Assembly (NCBI GenBank): GCA_025965125.1
Contig: JAOPXM010000172.1
Coordinates: 1 to 44,268, forward strand
Direction of reading: 5' to 3'
Source: Nocardioides sp.
GTDB taxonomy: Bacteria; Actinomycetota; Actinomycetes; Propionibacteriales; Nocardioidaceae
Length of the DNA stretch: 44,268 nucleotides
Under the pieces are notes generated by a model that saw only the letters and a program-made list of their open reading frames with translations, made no database searches and was not told the origin of the DNA. Below are positions 31,784 through 40,557 of the stretch, one piece after another (position 1 is the stretch's first letter; each line of letters starts with the position of its first letter). The position numbers were made by a program, and so were the translations under genes.

Positions 31784-32806
31784 GTGCGTGGTACCCACGC
31801 CTCGGCCAAGATTGCCGCCAGCCTGATCGCCTCGACCCTGCTCTTCACCGCCTGCGGCGGGGGAGACAAGGAGCCGACCGCGGACGGACCGGGCGCCCAG
31901 GCCGTTGCCGGGGGCTCGACGCTCAACTCGACCTGGCCGCTCACCGGCCTCCCGGTCACCGGCGACACGAGCGCTGCGCAGAACCATCCCGTGATGGTGC
32001 TCAAGATGGACAACACCTACGCCAGCTCCCCGCAGCTGGGCCTCGGTGAGGCCGACCTGGTCGTGGAGGAGCTGGTCGAGGGCGGGCTGACCCGCCTGGC
32101 GGCGTTCTTCTACTCCACGATTCCCGGCAAGGTCGGTCCGGTCCGGTCGATGCGGGCCAGCGACATCGGCATCGTCTCCCCGGTCAACGGCGCGATGGTG
32201 ACGAGCGGTGCGGCCCCCGTGACGATCCGCAGGATCACCGGTGCCGGCATCAAGTACTTCCCCGAGGGCTCCAAGGGCTTCTACCGCGACAGCGCCCGCA
32301 GCGCGCCGTACAACCTCTTCACGGACATGAAGCAGACCGCGACGCTGATCAAGCAGGGCGAGGCCAGACCCGACGACTACCTGCCTTGGGGCGCCGACAA
32401 GGATCTCCCGTCGGGACAGCCGGCGAAGACGATCGCGGCGAGCTTCTCCGGCGGGCACACGACGAACTGGACCTACAACGGCAAGGGCTACGTGAACGAG
32501 AACACGTACGCCGCGGCAGGCGACGAGTTCCCTGCCGACACCGTCCTGGTGCTGCGGGTGCGCGTCGGCGACGCGGGCTACCTCGACCCGGCAGGCAACC
32601 CGGTCCCCGAGACCAAGCTCGAGGGCACCGGACCCGCGATGCTGTTCCACGGCGGTCGCCTGGTGCGGGGCACCTGGTCCAAGAAGGGCCTCGACTCGAC
32701 GATCACCCTGTCCACCAAGGCCGGCAAGCTCGACGTGCCCGCGGGACACACCTGGATCGAGCTGGTGCCGGCGACCGGCGGCGACGTCACGTTTACCGCG
32801 AAGTGA
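31784..32806 (+). CDS. DUF3048 (YerB-like) lipoprotein
   Basis: This 340-aa lipoprotein has lipobox LFTAC with Cys24. The DUF3048 N-terminal domain (about residues 50-190) shows the characteristic HPVMVLKMDNTYASSPQLGLGEADLVVEE-type opening and GKVGPVRSMRASDI; a second domain (about 220-335) ends the protein. The function of YerB-like proteins is not established; the cell-envelope location is clear. GTG start with GGGAG upstream. Monocistronic between the SDR gene and a convergent TetR gene (15-bp gap). Confidence 0.87.
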   Translation: MRGTHASAKIAASLIASTLLFTACGGGDKEPTADGPGAQAVAGGSTLNSTWPLTGLPVTGDTSAAQNHPVMVLKMDNTYASSPQLGLGEADLVVEELVEGGLTRLAAFFYSTIPGKVGPVRSMRASDIGIVSPVNGAMVTSGAAPVTIRRITGAGIKYFPEGSKGFYRDSARSAPYNLFTDMKQTATLIKQGEARPDDYLPWGADKDLPSGQPAKTIAASFSGGHTTNWTYNGKGYVNENTYAAAGDEFPADTVLVLRVRVGDAGYLDPAGNPVPETKLEGTGPAMLFHGGRLVRGTWSKKGLDSTITLSTKAGKLDVPAGHTWIELVPATGGDVTFTAK

Positions 32807-32821
32807 TCGTGACGGGCTCGA

Positions 32822-33532
32822 TCACCTGGATGGCTGGTCGGACTCGAAACTGTTGGGCAGCTCGACACCGGAGTCGGCGAGGACCTGGAAACCCGAGAGG
32901 ATGAAGCCGATCGCGGTCTCGACCCGGCGGGCCGCCTCGATGGGGTCCTCGGAGCTGGCGACCGACTCACCTGCAGAGGACATCGCGCCGAAGAAGATCC
33001 GGGCGAACGTCTGGAGCATCGCCTCGTCGAGCTCCCAGGTGCCGGCGCTGATCACGGACCGCACGATCTCGACCACGTTGGCGAAGGTCGAGCGCTCCTC
33101 CTGCTCGCGGTAGCGCTCGTAGCCGAGGACCGAAGGGCCTTCCTGGATCACGATCCGGCGGTAGCGGGGCTCCTGCACGACATCCAGGAAGGCCCGGAGA
33201 CCGGCCAACGCCTTCTCCCACGGGTCGCGCTTGCCCTTCAGGGACTTCTGGATCGCCCGTGCCGCGTCCGCCTCCACCCGCTCGAACACGGCCTCGAACA
33301 AGGCTTGCTTGCCGCTGAAGTGGTGATAGAGCGCGCCCTTGGTGACCCGGGCGCCCGCGACGATCGCGTCCAGCGAGGCGTTGGCATAGCCGAGCTCGGT
33401 GAACAGCTCCTCGGCGACGTCGATGAGCGCTCGCTTGGTGGACGCGGAGTACTGCGCCCGTCGGCTCGCTCCGGGGACGCCCGGGACCCCGGGCACCTTG
33501 GGCACCAGCCTGGACACGGTGGACTTCGTCAT
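32822..33532 (-). CDS. TetR-family regulator with Pro-Gly N-terminal tail
   Basis: This 236-aa regulator has a helix-turn-helix at about residues 33-78 (IDVAEELFTELGYANASLDAI, then GARVTKGALYHHF) and a TetR C-terminal ligand domain including YRRIVIQEGPSVLGYERY. The first 28 residues form an unusual tail with KVPGVPGVPG. ATG 33532 gives normal length; in-frame extension upstream runs through the operator region and is rejected. Divergent from the 183-aa unknown gene across an array of GGTAYG half-sites, which it probably binds. Confidence 0.9.
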   Translation of the reverse strand: MTKSTVSRLVPKVPGVPGVPGASRRAQYSASTKRALIDVAEELFTELGYANASLDAIVAGARVTKGALYHHFSGKQALFEAVFERVEADAARAIQKSLKGKRDPWEKALAGLRAFLDVVQEPRYRRIVIQEGPSVLGYERYREQEERSTFANVVEIVRSVISAGTWELDEAMLQTFARIFFGAMSSAGESVASSEDPIEAARRVETAIGFILSGFQVLADSGVELPNSFESDQPSR

Positions 33533-33609
33533 TCGGGGTCCTGTGCCGACACGGAGCGCCGCGAGCATTCGGCGTGGGTGATCATCCCGGCAGCATAAGT
33601 CCGACCGTC

Positions 33610-33699
33610 GGTATGGGTGAGCGGGATCACGGTGAGGCGAATTGCATACCGCTGGTATGACTCCGTACTCTTGGTACGTACCCGCAGTATGTGGGTACG
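33610..33699. promoter_or_regulatory. Array of six GGTAYG half-sites forming nested palindromes
   Basis: Half-sites GGTATG/GGTACG or their complements occur at 33610, 33645, 33654, 33673, 33677 and 33694. They form CATACC-N3-GGTATG (33645-33659), CGTAC-N5-GTACG (33664-33678) and CGTACCC-N9-GGGTACG (33677-33699). A plausible promoter, TTGCAT (33642) -N18- TACTCT (33666), runs through the array towards the gene at 33720. This looks like a multi-site TetR operator. Confidence 0.65.
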
Positions 33700-33719
33700 C
33701 CGAGACCAAGGAGACGACC

Positions 33720-34271
33720 ATGACCTGGAAGTCCTTTCACAACCGAGGCGAGATCCTGCGCGCCGTGATCGCCACCGCCGACGCCCGCCGGGACGGAATC
33801 CTTCCCCTGGACGTCGAGGGGGTCTCCGACACGTTCGGTGACGAGCTGACCCTGCTCGGCGCTCTCCAGCTGCGGTGGCACACGCGTCTCGCCGGCCGGA
33901 TCGAGCGCGAGCTCATGCACCAGCCGCTGGACCTCGAGCAGTCGGTGATCGACGCGTGGCGCGCCACCGCTGATGAGCTCCCCGGCATCCGTGCCATCGT
34001 GGACCACTACCGCTCCGAGCCGCAGGACGCGGCGATGGCCGAGGCTCTGGCCAAGTCGATCGGCAAGGAGCACATCCTGCTCGCGATCATGGCCGGCCAG
34101 GCCAACGTGCACGACACCCCGGGCGCCGAGGCGGCGCGCCGCGCCGGTGCACGTATCGAGGAGCGGGCCCGTGCGACGCGCACATCCCGTGCGACCACCG
34201 TCGCCGACCTGGGCCTGCCCGCCGCGCGTGGCGGCCTGCTCGAGCGGCTGAAGGCGGCCCTCGCCGCCTGA
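33720..34271 (+). CDS. Unknown 183-aa protein under TetR control
   Basis: This 183-aa soluble, mostly helical protein has no signal peptide or membrane helix and I recognise no family. The N-terminal part (about 1-60) is mixed, with DVEGVSDTFGDELTLLGALQLRWHTRL. The middle (62-130) is amphipathic helices rich in Glu/Ala, including KSIGKEHILLAIMAGQAN. The tail (135-183) is Arg/Ala-rich. AAGGAG precedes ATG 33720. The heavily decorated operator upstream suggests tight induction by a small molecule sensed by the divergent TetR protein. Confidence 0.8.
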   Translation: MTWKSFHNRGEILRAVIATADARRDGILPLDVEGVSDTFGDELTLLGALQLRWHTRLAGRIERELMHQPLDLEQSVIDAWRATADELPGIRAIVDHYRSEPQDAAMAEALAKSIGKEHILLAIMAGQANVHDTPGAEAARRAGARIEERARATRTSRATTVADLGLPAARGGLLERLKAALAA

Positions 34272-34319
34272 GCCCACCAACCAGCCCCGGTGCCTTCCCT
34301 GGTGGGCGATGATGTGGCC

Positions 34320-34877
34320 ATGACGGAGGTGCGGGCCGGGGTGCTGTTGGTGGCCACGCCTGCCCTGCTCGACCCGAACTTCGCCGAGACCGTGGTGTTG
34401 ATCCTGGATGCCGATGAGAACGGCGCGTTGGGTGTCGTGCTCAACCGCCCGTCCGGAGTGCCGGTGTCCGAGGTGCTCGCCGACTGGGGCGACGTCGTTG
34501 CCGAGCCGGAGGTGCTCTTCCAGGGCGGCCCGGTGAGCACCGAGGGAGCCCTGGCGGTCGCCGTCCTGAGCGCCCCCGACGACGTACCTGTCGGCTTCCG
34601 CGAGGTCGACGGGCGCCTCGGCATCGTCGACCTGGACACGCCGCTCGAGCTGCTGGCCGGCAGCCTCGACGGGTTGCGTATCTTCGCCGGGTACGCCGGC
34701 TGGGGTGCGGCTCAGCTCGAGGACGAGATCGCCGAGGGCAGCTGGTACGTCGTTCCGGCGCAGGTCCCCGACGTGTTCCGGCTCGATCCGCACGACCTCC
34801 GCCGTGACGTGATGCGCCGCCAGCCGGGCGAGCTGGCCTGGCACTCCACCAGGCCGGCAGATCCCGACCTCAACTGA
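34320..34877 (+). CDS. YqgE/AlgH-family protein
   Basis: This 185-aa protein of the UPF0301/AlgH family has the family opening GVLLVATPALLDPNFAETVVLIL, GALGVVLNRP, VLFQGGPV and a C-terminal GYAGWGAAQLEDEIAEGSWYVV. All are conserved, so the fold is secure although the biochemical role is not established. ATG 34320 is chosen (GATGAT six bases upstream is a weak -10 match); an upstream in-frame start at 34290 would add ten residues. Confidence 0.9.
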   Translation: MTEVRAGVLLVATPALLDPNFAETVVLILDADENGALGVVLNRPSGVPVSEVLADWGDVVAEPEVLFQGGPVSTEGALAVAVLSAPDDVPVGFREVDGRLGIVDLDTPLELLAGSLDGLRIFAGYAGWGAAQLEDEIAEGSWYVVPAQVPDVFRLDPHDLRRDVMRRQPGELAWHSTRPADPDLN

Positions 34878-34879
34878 CA

Positions 34880-34892
34880 TAGACTGGGCGGC
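34880..34892 (+). promoter_or_regulatory. -10 element TAGACT seven bases before the DUF3039 GTG
   Basis: TAGACT at 34880-34885 precedes GTG 34893 by seven bases with no Shine-Dalgarno, implying a leaderless or nearly leaderless transcript that would also carry the overlapping helicase gene. Confidence 0.5.
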
Positions 34893-35165
34893 GTGAGCAC
34901 CATCGGATTCGGCCCCGGGACCGCCGTCGACGAGCGGGTCCGCGAGGACCAACGCACCGTCCCGACGGACGAGGGCGACCACGAGCGCTTCTCCCACTAC
35001 GTCGAGAAGGACAAGCTCACCGAGGCGATGGTCATGGGCACCCCCGTGGTGGCTCTCTGCGGCAAGGTCTGGGTGCCGAGCCGCGCGCCGGAGAAGTTTC
35101 CTGTGTGCCCGGACTGCAAGGAAGTCTGGGAGTCCATGAAGGACGACGGGAACCCCAACGAGTGA
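34893..35165 (+). CDS. DUF3039 zinc-ribbon-like small protein
   Basis: This 90-aa actinobacterial protein of the DUF3039 family has an N-terminal acidic region and then HERFSHYVEKDKLTEAMVMGTPVVALCGKVW, followed by a CPDCKEVW knuckle. The Cys...CxxC arrangement (with Cys56) suggests a bound zinc. Function unknown. Its TGA overlaps the helicase GTG (GTGA), so it is probably co-translated with that helicase and may be functionally linked to it. Confidence 0.88.
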   Translation: MSTIGFGPGTAVDERVREDQRTVPTDEGDHERFSHYVEKDKLTEAMVMGTPVVALCGKVWVPSRAPEKFPVCPDCKEVWESMKDDGNPNE

Positions 35166-36946
35166 CGGGACGGCCTGAAGCCGCCCCCCTCGTCCCCGCA
35201 CTGACTCCGGCCTGGCCGGACCGTGCGGCCTGGGGCACGGCACCGCTCCTGCGCGCCTGGCAGACCGCCGCGATCGAGCAGTACTTCACCCGGCAGCCGC
35301 GGGACTTCCTCGCGGTGGCCACGCCCGGGGCGGGCAAGACGACGTTCGCACTGTCCGTGGCGGCCGAGCTCCTGGGGCGTCGGCTGGTCGACCGGATCAC
35401 GATCGTCGCGCCGACCGAGCACCTCAAGCTCCAATGGGCCGAGGCTGCCGGACGCGCGGGCATCCCGATCGACCCGACGTACGCAGCAGGTAAGGGCAAG
35501 ACCTCTACCGACTACCTCGGTATCGCGGTCACCTATGCGGGGGTCGGGGTCAACCCGTTGGCCATGCGGATCCGTACCGAGCGCTTCAAGACGCTGGTGA
35601 TCCTCGACGAGGTCCACCACGCCGGTGACGCGATGTCGTGGGGCGAGGGGGTGCGGGAGGCGTTCGAGCCCGCGACCAGGAGACTGGCGCTGACCGGCAC
35701 GCCGTTTCGCTCCGACGTGAACCCGATCCCGTTCGTCACCTATGCGCCCGGTGACGACGGCATCCCGCGCTCGGTGGCCGACTTCACCTACGGCTACGCG
35801 CACGCACTGGCCGACCACGTCGTGCGCCCCGTGCTCTTCATGGCGTACTCCGGTGAGATGCAGTGGCGGACCCGGGCCGGTGACGAGATCGCGGCCCAGC
35901 TGGGGGAGCCGCTGACGAAGGACCTCACGAACCAGGCGTTGCGCACGGCGCTCGACCCCGGGGGTGCGTGGATCCCGTCGGTGCTGACCGCTGCAGACAT
36001 GCGCCTCTCGGAGGTACGCCGCCACGTTCCCGACGCGGGTGGGCTGGTGATCGCCACCGACCAGGACTCGGCGCGGTCCTATGCCAAGACGCTGCGCCAG
36101 ATCACCGGGGTGGCACCTGCCCTGGTGCTGTCCGACGAGAAGCTCGCGTCGAAGAAGATCGCGGCGTTCACGACCGGCGACGCCCGTTGGATGGTGGCCG
36201 TCCGCATGGTGTCGGAGGGCGTCGACGTGCCCCGCCTGGCCGTCGGTGTCTATGCCACGACCACGTCGACGCCGCTGTTCTTCCATCAGGCGGTCGGGCG
36301 CTTCGTGCGGGCCCGTGCCCGAGGCGAGACCGCGTCGATCTTCCTCCCGTCGGTGCCCACGCTGCTCGGTCACGCCTCGGAGATGGAGGTCGAGCGTGAC
36401 CACGTGCTCGGTCGACGGATCACCCATGAGGACGACATCTTCGCGGCCGAGCGGGAGTTGCTGGCCCAGGCCGAGGCCGGAGACTCCGCCTCGGGAGACG
36501 AGGGGCTGCCGTTCGAGGCCCTGGGGTCCGAGGCGCGTTTCGACCGGGTGCTCTACGACGGCGGCGAGTTCGGCCACGCGGGCGATGTCCGGGTCGGCTC
36601 CGAGGAGGAGATGGACTTCCTCGGCATCCCCGGCCTGCTCGAACCCGACCAGATGCGTGAGCTGCTCCAGCAGAGGCAGAGCGACCGGGCCCGCAAGCAG
36701 CGGGCGGTGAAGCCCGACCCGGACACGGTCGTGGAGGTGACGACCCACGAGCAGCTCGCGATCCTGCGTCGGGAGCTCAACGGCCTGGTCGCCGCCTGGC
36801 ACCACCGCACGGGCCAGGCCCACGGGATCACCCATGCGGCGCTTCGCAAGGAGTGCGGCGGGCCAGCGGCCGCGGTCGCGAACGCAGACCAGCTGCAGGC
36901 GCGGATCCTCCGGGTCCGCGAGTGGGCCGCTCGCAAGACCTCCTAG
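35162..36946 (+). CDS. DEAD/DEAH-box superfamily 2 helicase
   Basis: This 594-aa SF2 helicase has Walker A (motif I) TPGAGKTTFAL near residue 56, motif II DEVHHAGD (DExH), motif III-like LTGTPFRSD, and the second RecA domain with VRMVSEGVDVPRLAVGVYATT and motif VI QAVGRFVRARARG. The C-terminal about 180 residues are helical and family specific. GTG 35162 overlaps the DUF3039 stop. This DUF3039-helicase pair is a recurrent actinobacterial arrangement as far as I know; the cellular role (RNA or DNA repair) is unclear. Confidence 0.92.
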   Translation: MTGRPEAAPLVPALTPAWPDRAAWGTAPLLRAWQTAAIEQYFTRQPRDFLAVATPGAGKTTFALSVAAELLGRRLVDRITIVAPTEHLKLQWAEAAGRAGIPIDPTYAAGKGKTSTDYLGIAVTYAGVGVNPLAMRIRTERFKTLVILDEVHHAGDAMSWGEGVREAFEPATRRLALTGTPFRSDVNPIPFVTYAPGDDGIPRSVADFTYGYAHALADHVVRPVLFMAYSGEMQWRTRAGDEIAAQLGEPLTKDLTNQALRTALDPGGAWIPSVLTAADMRLSEVRRHVPDAGGLVIATDQDSARSYAKTLRQITGVAPALVLSDEKLASKKIAAFTTGDARWMVAVRMVSEGVDVPRLAVGVYATTTSTPLFFHQAVGRFVRARARGETASIFLPSVPTLLGHASEMEVERDHVLGRRITHEDDIFAAERELLAQAEAGDSASGDEGLPFEALGSEARFDRVLYDGGEFGHAGDVRVGSEEEMDFLGIPGLLEPDQMRELLQQRQSDRARKQRAVKPDPDTVVEVTTHEQLAILRRELNGLVAAWHHRTGQAHGITHAALRKECGGPAAAVANADQLQARILRVREWAARKTS

Positions 36947-36960
36947 CGTCCACACCCTCC

Positions 36961-36972
36961 TAGACTCGGCGC
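36961..36972 (+). promoter_or_regulatory. -10 element TAGACT six bases before the IclR ATG
   Basis: TAGACT 36961-36966, six bases, ATG 36973; no Shine-Dalgarno, consistent with a leaderless mRNA. Confidence 0.5.
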
Positions 36973-37608
36973 ATGCCGGCCGAGACCTCCCAGACGCTGG
37001 ACCGCGGACTCCGCGTGCTCGACGTCCTGGCCGCCTCCGCAGGCGGGCTCACCGTCACCGAGCTCTCCGCGCGCCTCGAGGTGAACCGCACCGTTGTCTA
37101 CCGGTTGGTGAGCACCCTCGAGCAGCACGCGCTCGTCCGGCGCGACTCCCACGGCCGGGTGCACGTGGGGTTGGGCGTGCTGCACCTGGCCTCCGCCGTA
37201 CAACCGGTGCTGCGCGACATCGCCGTACCCGTCCTCCGGGCCCTGGCCGAGGCCGTCGGCTGTACGGCCCACCTCACGGTCGCCGACGGTGACGAGGCGT
37301 TGGCGCTGGCCGTCGTCGAACCGTCCTGGACCGACTTCCACGTCAGCTACCGCGTGGGCTCGCGCCACCCGCTCGGTCAGGGAGCGGCCGGCAAGGCGAT
37401 CCTCCTGGGACGCGAGGACGGCTCCGCGCCGTTCGCCGTCACCACCGGCGAGCTCCAGGCCGGCGCCCGCGGCCTGGCTGCCCCGGTGCGCGGGGTCGAC
37501 GGGCTCGAGGCCAGTGTCGGCATCGTGACCCTTGGCGAGCTGGACGAGCCCGAGATGGGCCGCCAGGTGACCGCCGCCGCAGCCGACCTCGCCGCCCGCC
37601 TCTCCTGA
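36973..37608 (+). CDS. IclR-family transcriptional regulator
   Basis: This 211-aa regulator has an N-terminal winged helix (about residues 6-65: QTLDRGLRVLDVLAASAGGLTVTELSARLEV, then TVVYRLVSTLEQHALVRR) and a C-terminal IclR effector domain with HPLGQGAAGKAIL. It is shorter than usual (about 250 aa), the effector domain being compact. Such proteins often control aromatic or small-acid catabolism. The only nearby aromatic gene is hppD, 630 bp away beyond AsnC, so a link is only a guess. Convergent with the AsnC gene. Confidence 0.9.
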   Translation: MPAETSQTLDRGLRVLDVLAASAGGLTVTELSARLEVNRTVVYRLVSTLEQHALVRRDSHGRVHVGLGVLHLASAVQPVLRDIAVPVLRALAEAVGCTAHLTVADGDEALALAVVEPSWTDFHVSYRVGSRHPLGQGAAGKAILLGREDGSAPFAVTTGELQAGARGLAAPVRGVDGLEASVGIVTLGELDEPEMGRQVTAAAADLAARLS

Positions 37609-37620
37609 GCGCCGCTTTGC

Positions 37621-37683
37621 GATAGTCCGTGACGGAACTGTCGTCAATCGGGGCGAATCACGACAGTTCCGTCACGGAGTATC
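37621..37683. terminator. Long hairpin between convergent IclR and AsnC genes
   Basis: Perfect 19-bp arms TCCGTGACGGAACTGTCGT (37626-37644) and its complement (37660-37678) surround a 15-nt loop; GATA/TATC pairs extend the stem outward after one mismatch. The right arm is also the last codons of the AsnC gene (stop at 37658-37660). A bidirectional terminator is the simplest reading. Confidence 0.75.
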
Positions 37684-38155
37684 CGGAAATGGCGACGCCG
37701 GCGAGGGGGAGGACGCGGTACGGGACCTGGGTGGCGAGCGCGATGACGGTGGCCGACCGGACGATCGCGGGGTGCTTGAGGACCAGGTCGATGACGCGTT
37801 GCAGGTCCGTGTTGGAGCGCGCCACCACCCGGGCGAACATGTCCCCGGCACCGGTGATCGTGTGCGCCTCGAGGACCTCGGGGATCTGCGCCAGGTGGCG
37901 GCCCACCTCGTCGTGGCCGCTGCCGGCCGTCGTCTCCTGCCGGATCTCCAGGGTCAGGAACGCCGTCACCGGATAGCCCAGCGCGTCGGCCGACAGCTCC
38001 GGGCCCCACCCGGTGACCACCCCGGACGACACGAGCTTGTCCAGGCGCGCCTGCACCGTGCCCCGGGCCACGCCGAGCCGGCGCGAGGCCTCGAGCACGC
38101 CCACCCGCGGGTCGTCGGCGAACAGGGAGATCAATCTGCCGTCGAGCTCGTCCAT
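37658..38155 (-). CDS. Lrp/AsnC-family regulator, divergent from hppD
   Basis: This 165-aa regulator has an N-terminal AsnC helix-turn-helix (about residues 1-50: LDGRLISLFADDPRVGVLEASRRLGVARGTVQARLDKL) and a C-terminal RAM ligand-binding domain (about 62-150, with AHTITGAGDMFARVVARSNTDLQRVI, where GxGD is the usual ligand loop). It is divergent from hppD with 83 bp between, so it probably senses an amino acid such as tyrosine or phenylalanine and controls hppD. The gene's last codons lie in the arm of the terminator hairpin. Confidence 0.92.
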   Translation of the reverse strand: MDELDGRLISLFADDPRVGVLEASRRLGVARGTVQARLDKLVSSGVVTGWGPELSADALGYPVTAFLTLEIRQETTAGSGHDEVGRHLAQIPEVLEAHTITGAGDMFARVVARSNTDLQRVIDLVLKHPAIVRSATVIALATQVPYRVLPLAGVAISGYSVTELS

Positions 38156-39465
<1,310 letters not shown>

Positions 39466-39479
39466 TCGTTCGGGGTCGG

Positions 39480-39515
39480 GTGCCCGAGAACGCCCAGTGG
39501 GGAGTTCTCGGGCAC
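39480..39515. terminator. 12-bp hairpin between convergent hppD and SPFH genes
   Basis: GTGCCCGAGAAC (39480-39491) and GTTCTCGGGCAC (39504-39515) are perfect complements with a 12-nt loop. It is located 15 bp after the hppD stop and would terminate both converging genes. Confidence 0.75.
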
Positions 39516-39529
39516 ACAACGTGGTTGCC

Positions 39530-39555
39530 CGGGCCAGCTACTCGGGCCAGCTACT
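39530..39555. repeat. Exact 13-bp tandem duplication at the SPFH gene end
   Basis: CGGGCCAGCTACT occurs twice head to tail (39530-39542, 39543-39555). The SPFH stop codon (TAG, minus, 39553-39551) lies in the right copy, so the duplication does not change the protein. Confidence 0.7.
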
Positions 39556-40210
39556 CCGGCGTGACCAGCTCGACCCGCGAGCCGGGGGGCAGCGCCTGGA
39601 CCAGCCGCAGCCGCGCCAGTGCCGGGTGCTCGTCGAGCAGCTTGGCGCCGTTGGCCATCGACCGCAGCGCGGCGGTCTCGGCCCGCGCCGCCTCCAGCTG
39701 GGCGGCGCCCCGCGCCCTGGTCGTGACCAGCTCGGCGTACGCCGATCGCAGCTCGTGCGGCAGGATCACGTCCTTGACCACGACCTCGCGCACGGCGATG
39801 CCCACCTCGTCACCTGCCGCCCGGGCAACGTCGGTGATCGTGGTGCCGAGCGCACGGCGTGCGTGTCGGACGACAGCCTCCGAGTCCACGTCCAGCAGCG
39901 CCTCGCGCAGCGCGATCTGCACTGCCAGGTAGACCACAGCGGACGGGTCGAGAGCCGCCTCGACGAACCGCTGGGCGTCGTCGACACCCCAACGAACGGC
40001 TGCCGTGACGCGGACCGTCACGCCGTCGGAGGTCAGGACCTCCTGAGGGGCAACCGTCTCGATCCGGTCGATGGTGAGCACCGAACGGTAGTCGGCGTGC
40101 CGACGGGTCGCGTGGCGACCCGGCTGGAGCACACGGGTGCAGGCGCCGTCGACGTACTCGACGACGCGCTCGGTGAAGCGAACAGTGATGGTGGTGCGGA
40201 ACAGGGACAT
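39551..40210 (-). CDS. SPFH/band-7 (slipin-like) protein
   Basis: This 219-aa protein lacks the N-terminal membrane hairpin of typical slipins. It consists of a band-7 domain (about residues 5-165): YVDGACTRVLQPGRHATRR, DGVTVRVTAAVRWGVDDAQRFVEA, then VREVVVKDVILPHELR, followed by a short Ala/Arg/Glu-rich helix that usually mediates oligomerisation. Role probably as membrane-associated scaffold. GAGGAGGT lies seven bases before ATG 40210. The frame is open further upstream through the intergenic region, but without a better start. Confidence 0.87.
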   Translation of the reverse strand: MSLFRTTITVRFTERVVEYVDGACTRVLQPGRHATRRHADYRSVLTIDRIETVAPQEVLTSDGVTVRVTAAVRWGVDDAQRFVEAALDPSAVVYLAVQIALREALLDVDSEAVVRHARRALGTTITDVARAAGDEVGIAVREVVVKDVILPHELRSAYAELVTTRARGAAQLEAARAETAALRSMANGAKLLDEHPALARLRLVQALPPGSRVELVTPE

Positions 40211-40557
40211 GGCTACCTCCTCTCGGTGTCTGTGGTGCCGTGTCCGGTCTGGATATTCGGTTGTCGCACGCTCGAGCGGGTGGCCGGTGACACGACCCCT
40301 CGCGGGGCACCTGTCGTCGTGGTGACCGACCGGGCCGCTGGCGCTGAGCCGCTGGTGTCGCCGTCCACCCGCTCTTGAGTGGGGGATTCGAACCCCCGAC
40401 GCATGAGCGCTTATGCCAGGAGGCCTCTTCGGCAGAGGACGGGTGAGGTACAACGCGCAGGACCGGCCCCAGGCACACCCGGCCGGCTGCTGATCTCGCC
40501 CCGCGACACGAGAGTAGGCGGCCGAGGACCAGCGGCGCGACTGGTTTTCGCGACCGC
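40211..40557. other. Intergenic region with a tRNA T-arm-like fragment
   Basis: These 347 bp lie between two minus-strand genes. On the minus strand there is a T-arm-like hairpin GGGGG-TTCGAAT-CCCCC (about 40397-40381) preceded by GCAT-N8-ATGC. No matching acceptor, D-arm or anticodon arm was found, so it is not a functional tRNA. A CCCC-TCGC-GGGG stem lies at 40296-40307. No coding frame is credible. Confidence 0.6.
40381..40397 (-). other. T-arm-like tRNA 3'-end remnant
   Basis: On the minus strand a 5-bp stem of G/C closes a canonical TTCGAAT loop, as in tRNA T-arms. The sequence that follows (ACTCAAG) has no complementary 5' acceptor strand upstream. It could be a remnant of an attachment site or a degenerated tRNA gene; chance resemblance is not excluded. 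Confidence 0.4.

Noticed and set aside
33627-36955. Minus-strand frames of 538 and 652 codons over the 183-aa, YqgE and helicase genes
   Set aside because: Antisense shadows; helicase motifs and YqgE signatures on the plus strand are decisive.
40381-40440. Functional tRNA gene on the minus strand
   Set aside because: Only the T-arm is canonical; no 7-bp acceptor pairing, D-arm or acceptable anticodon loop could be drawn.
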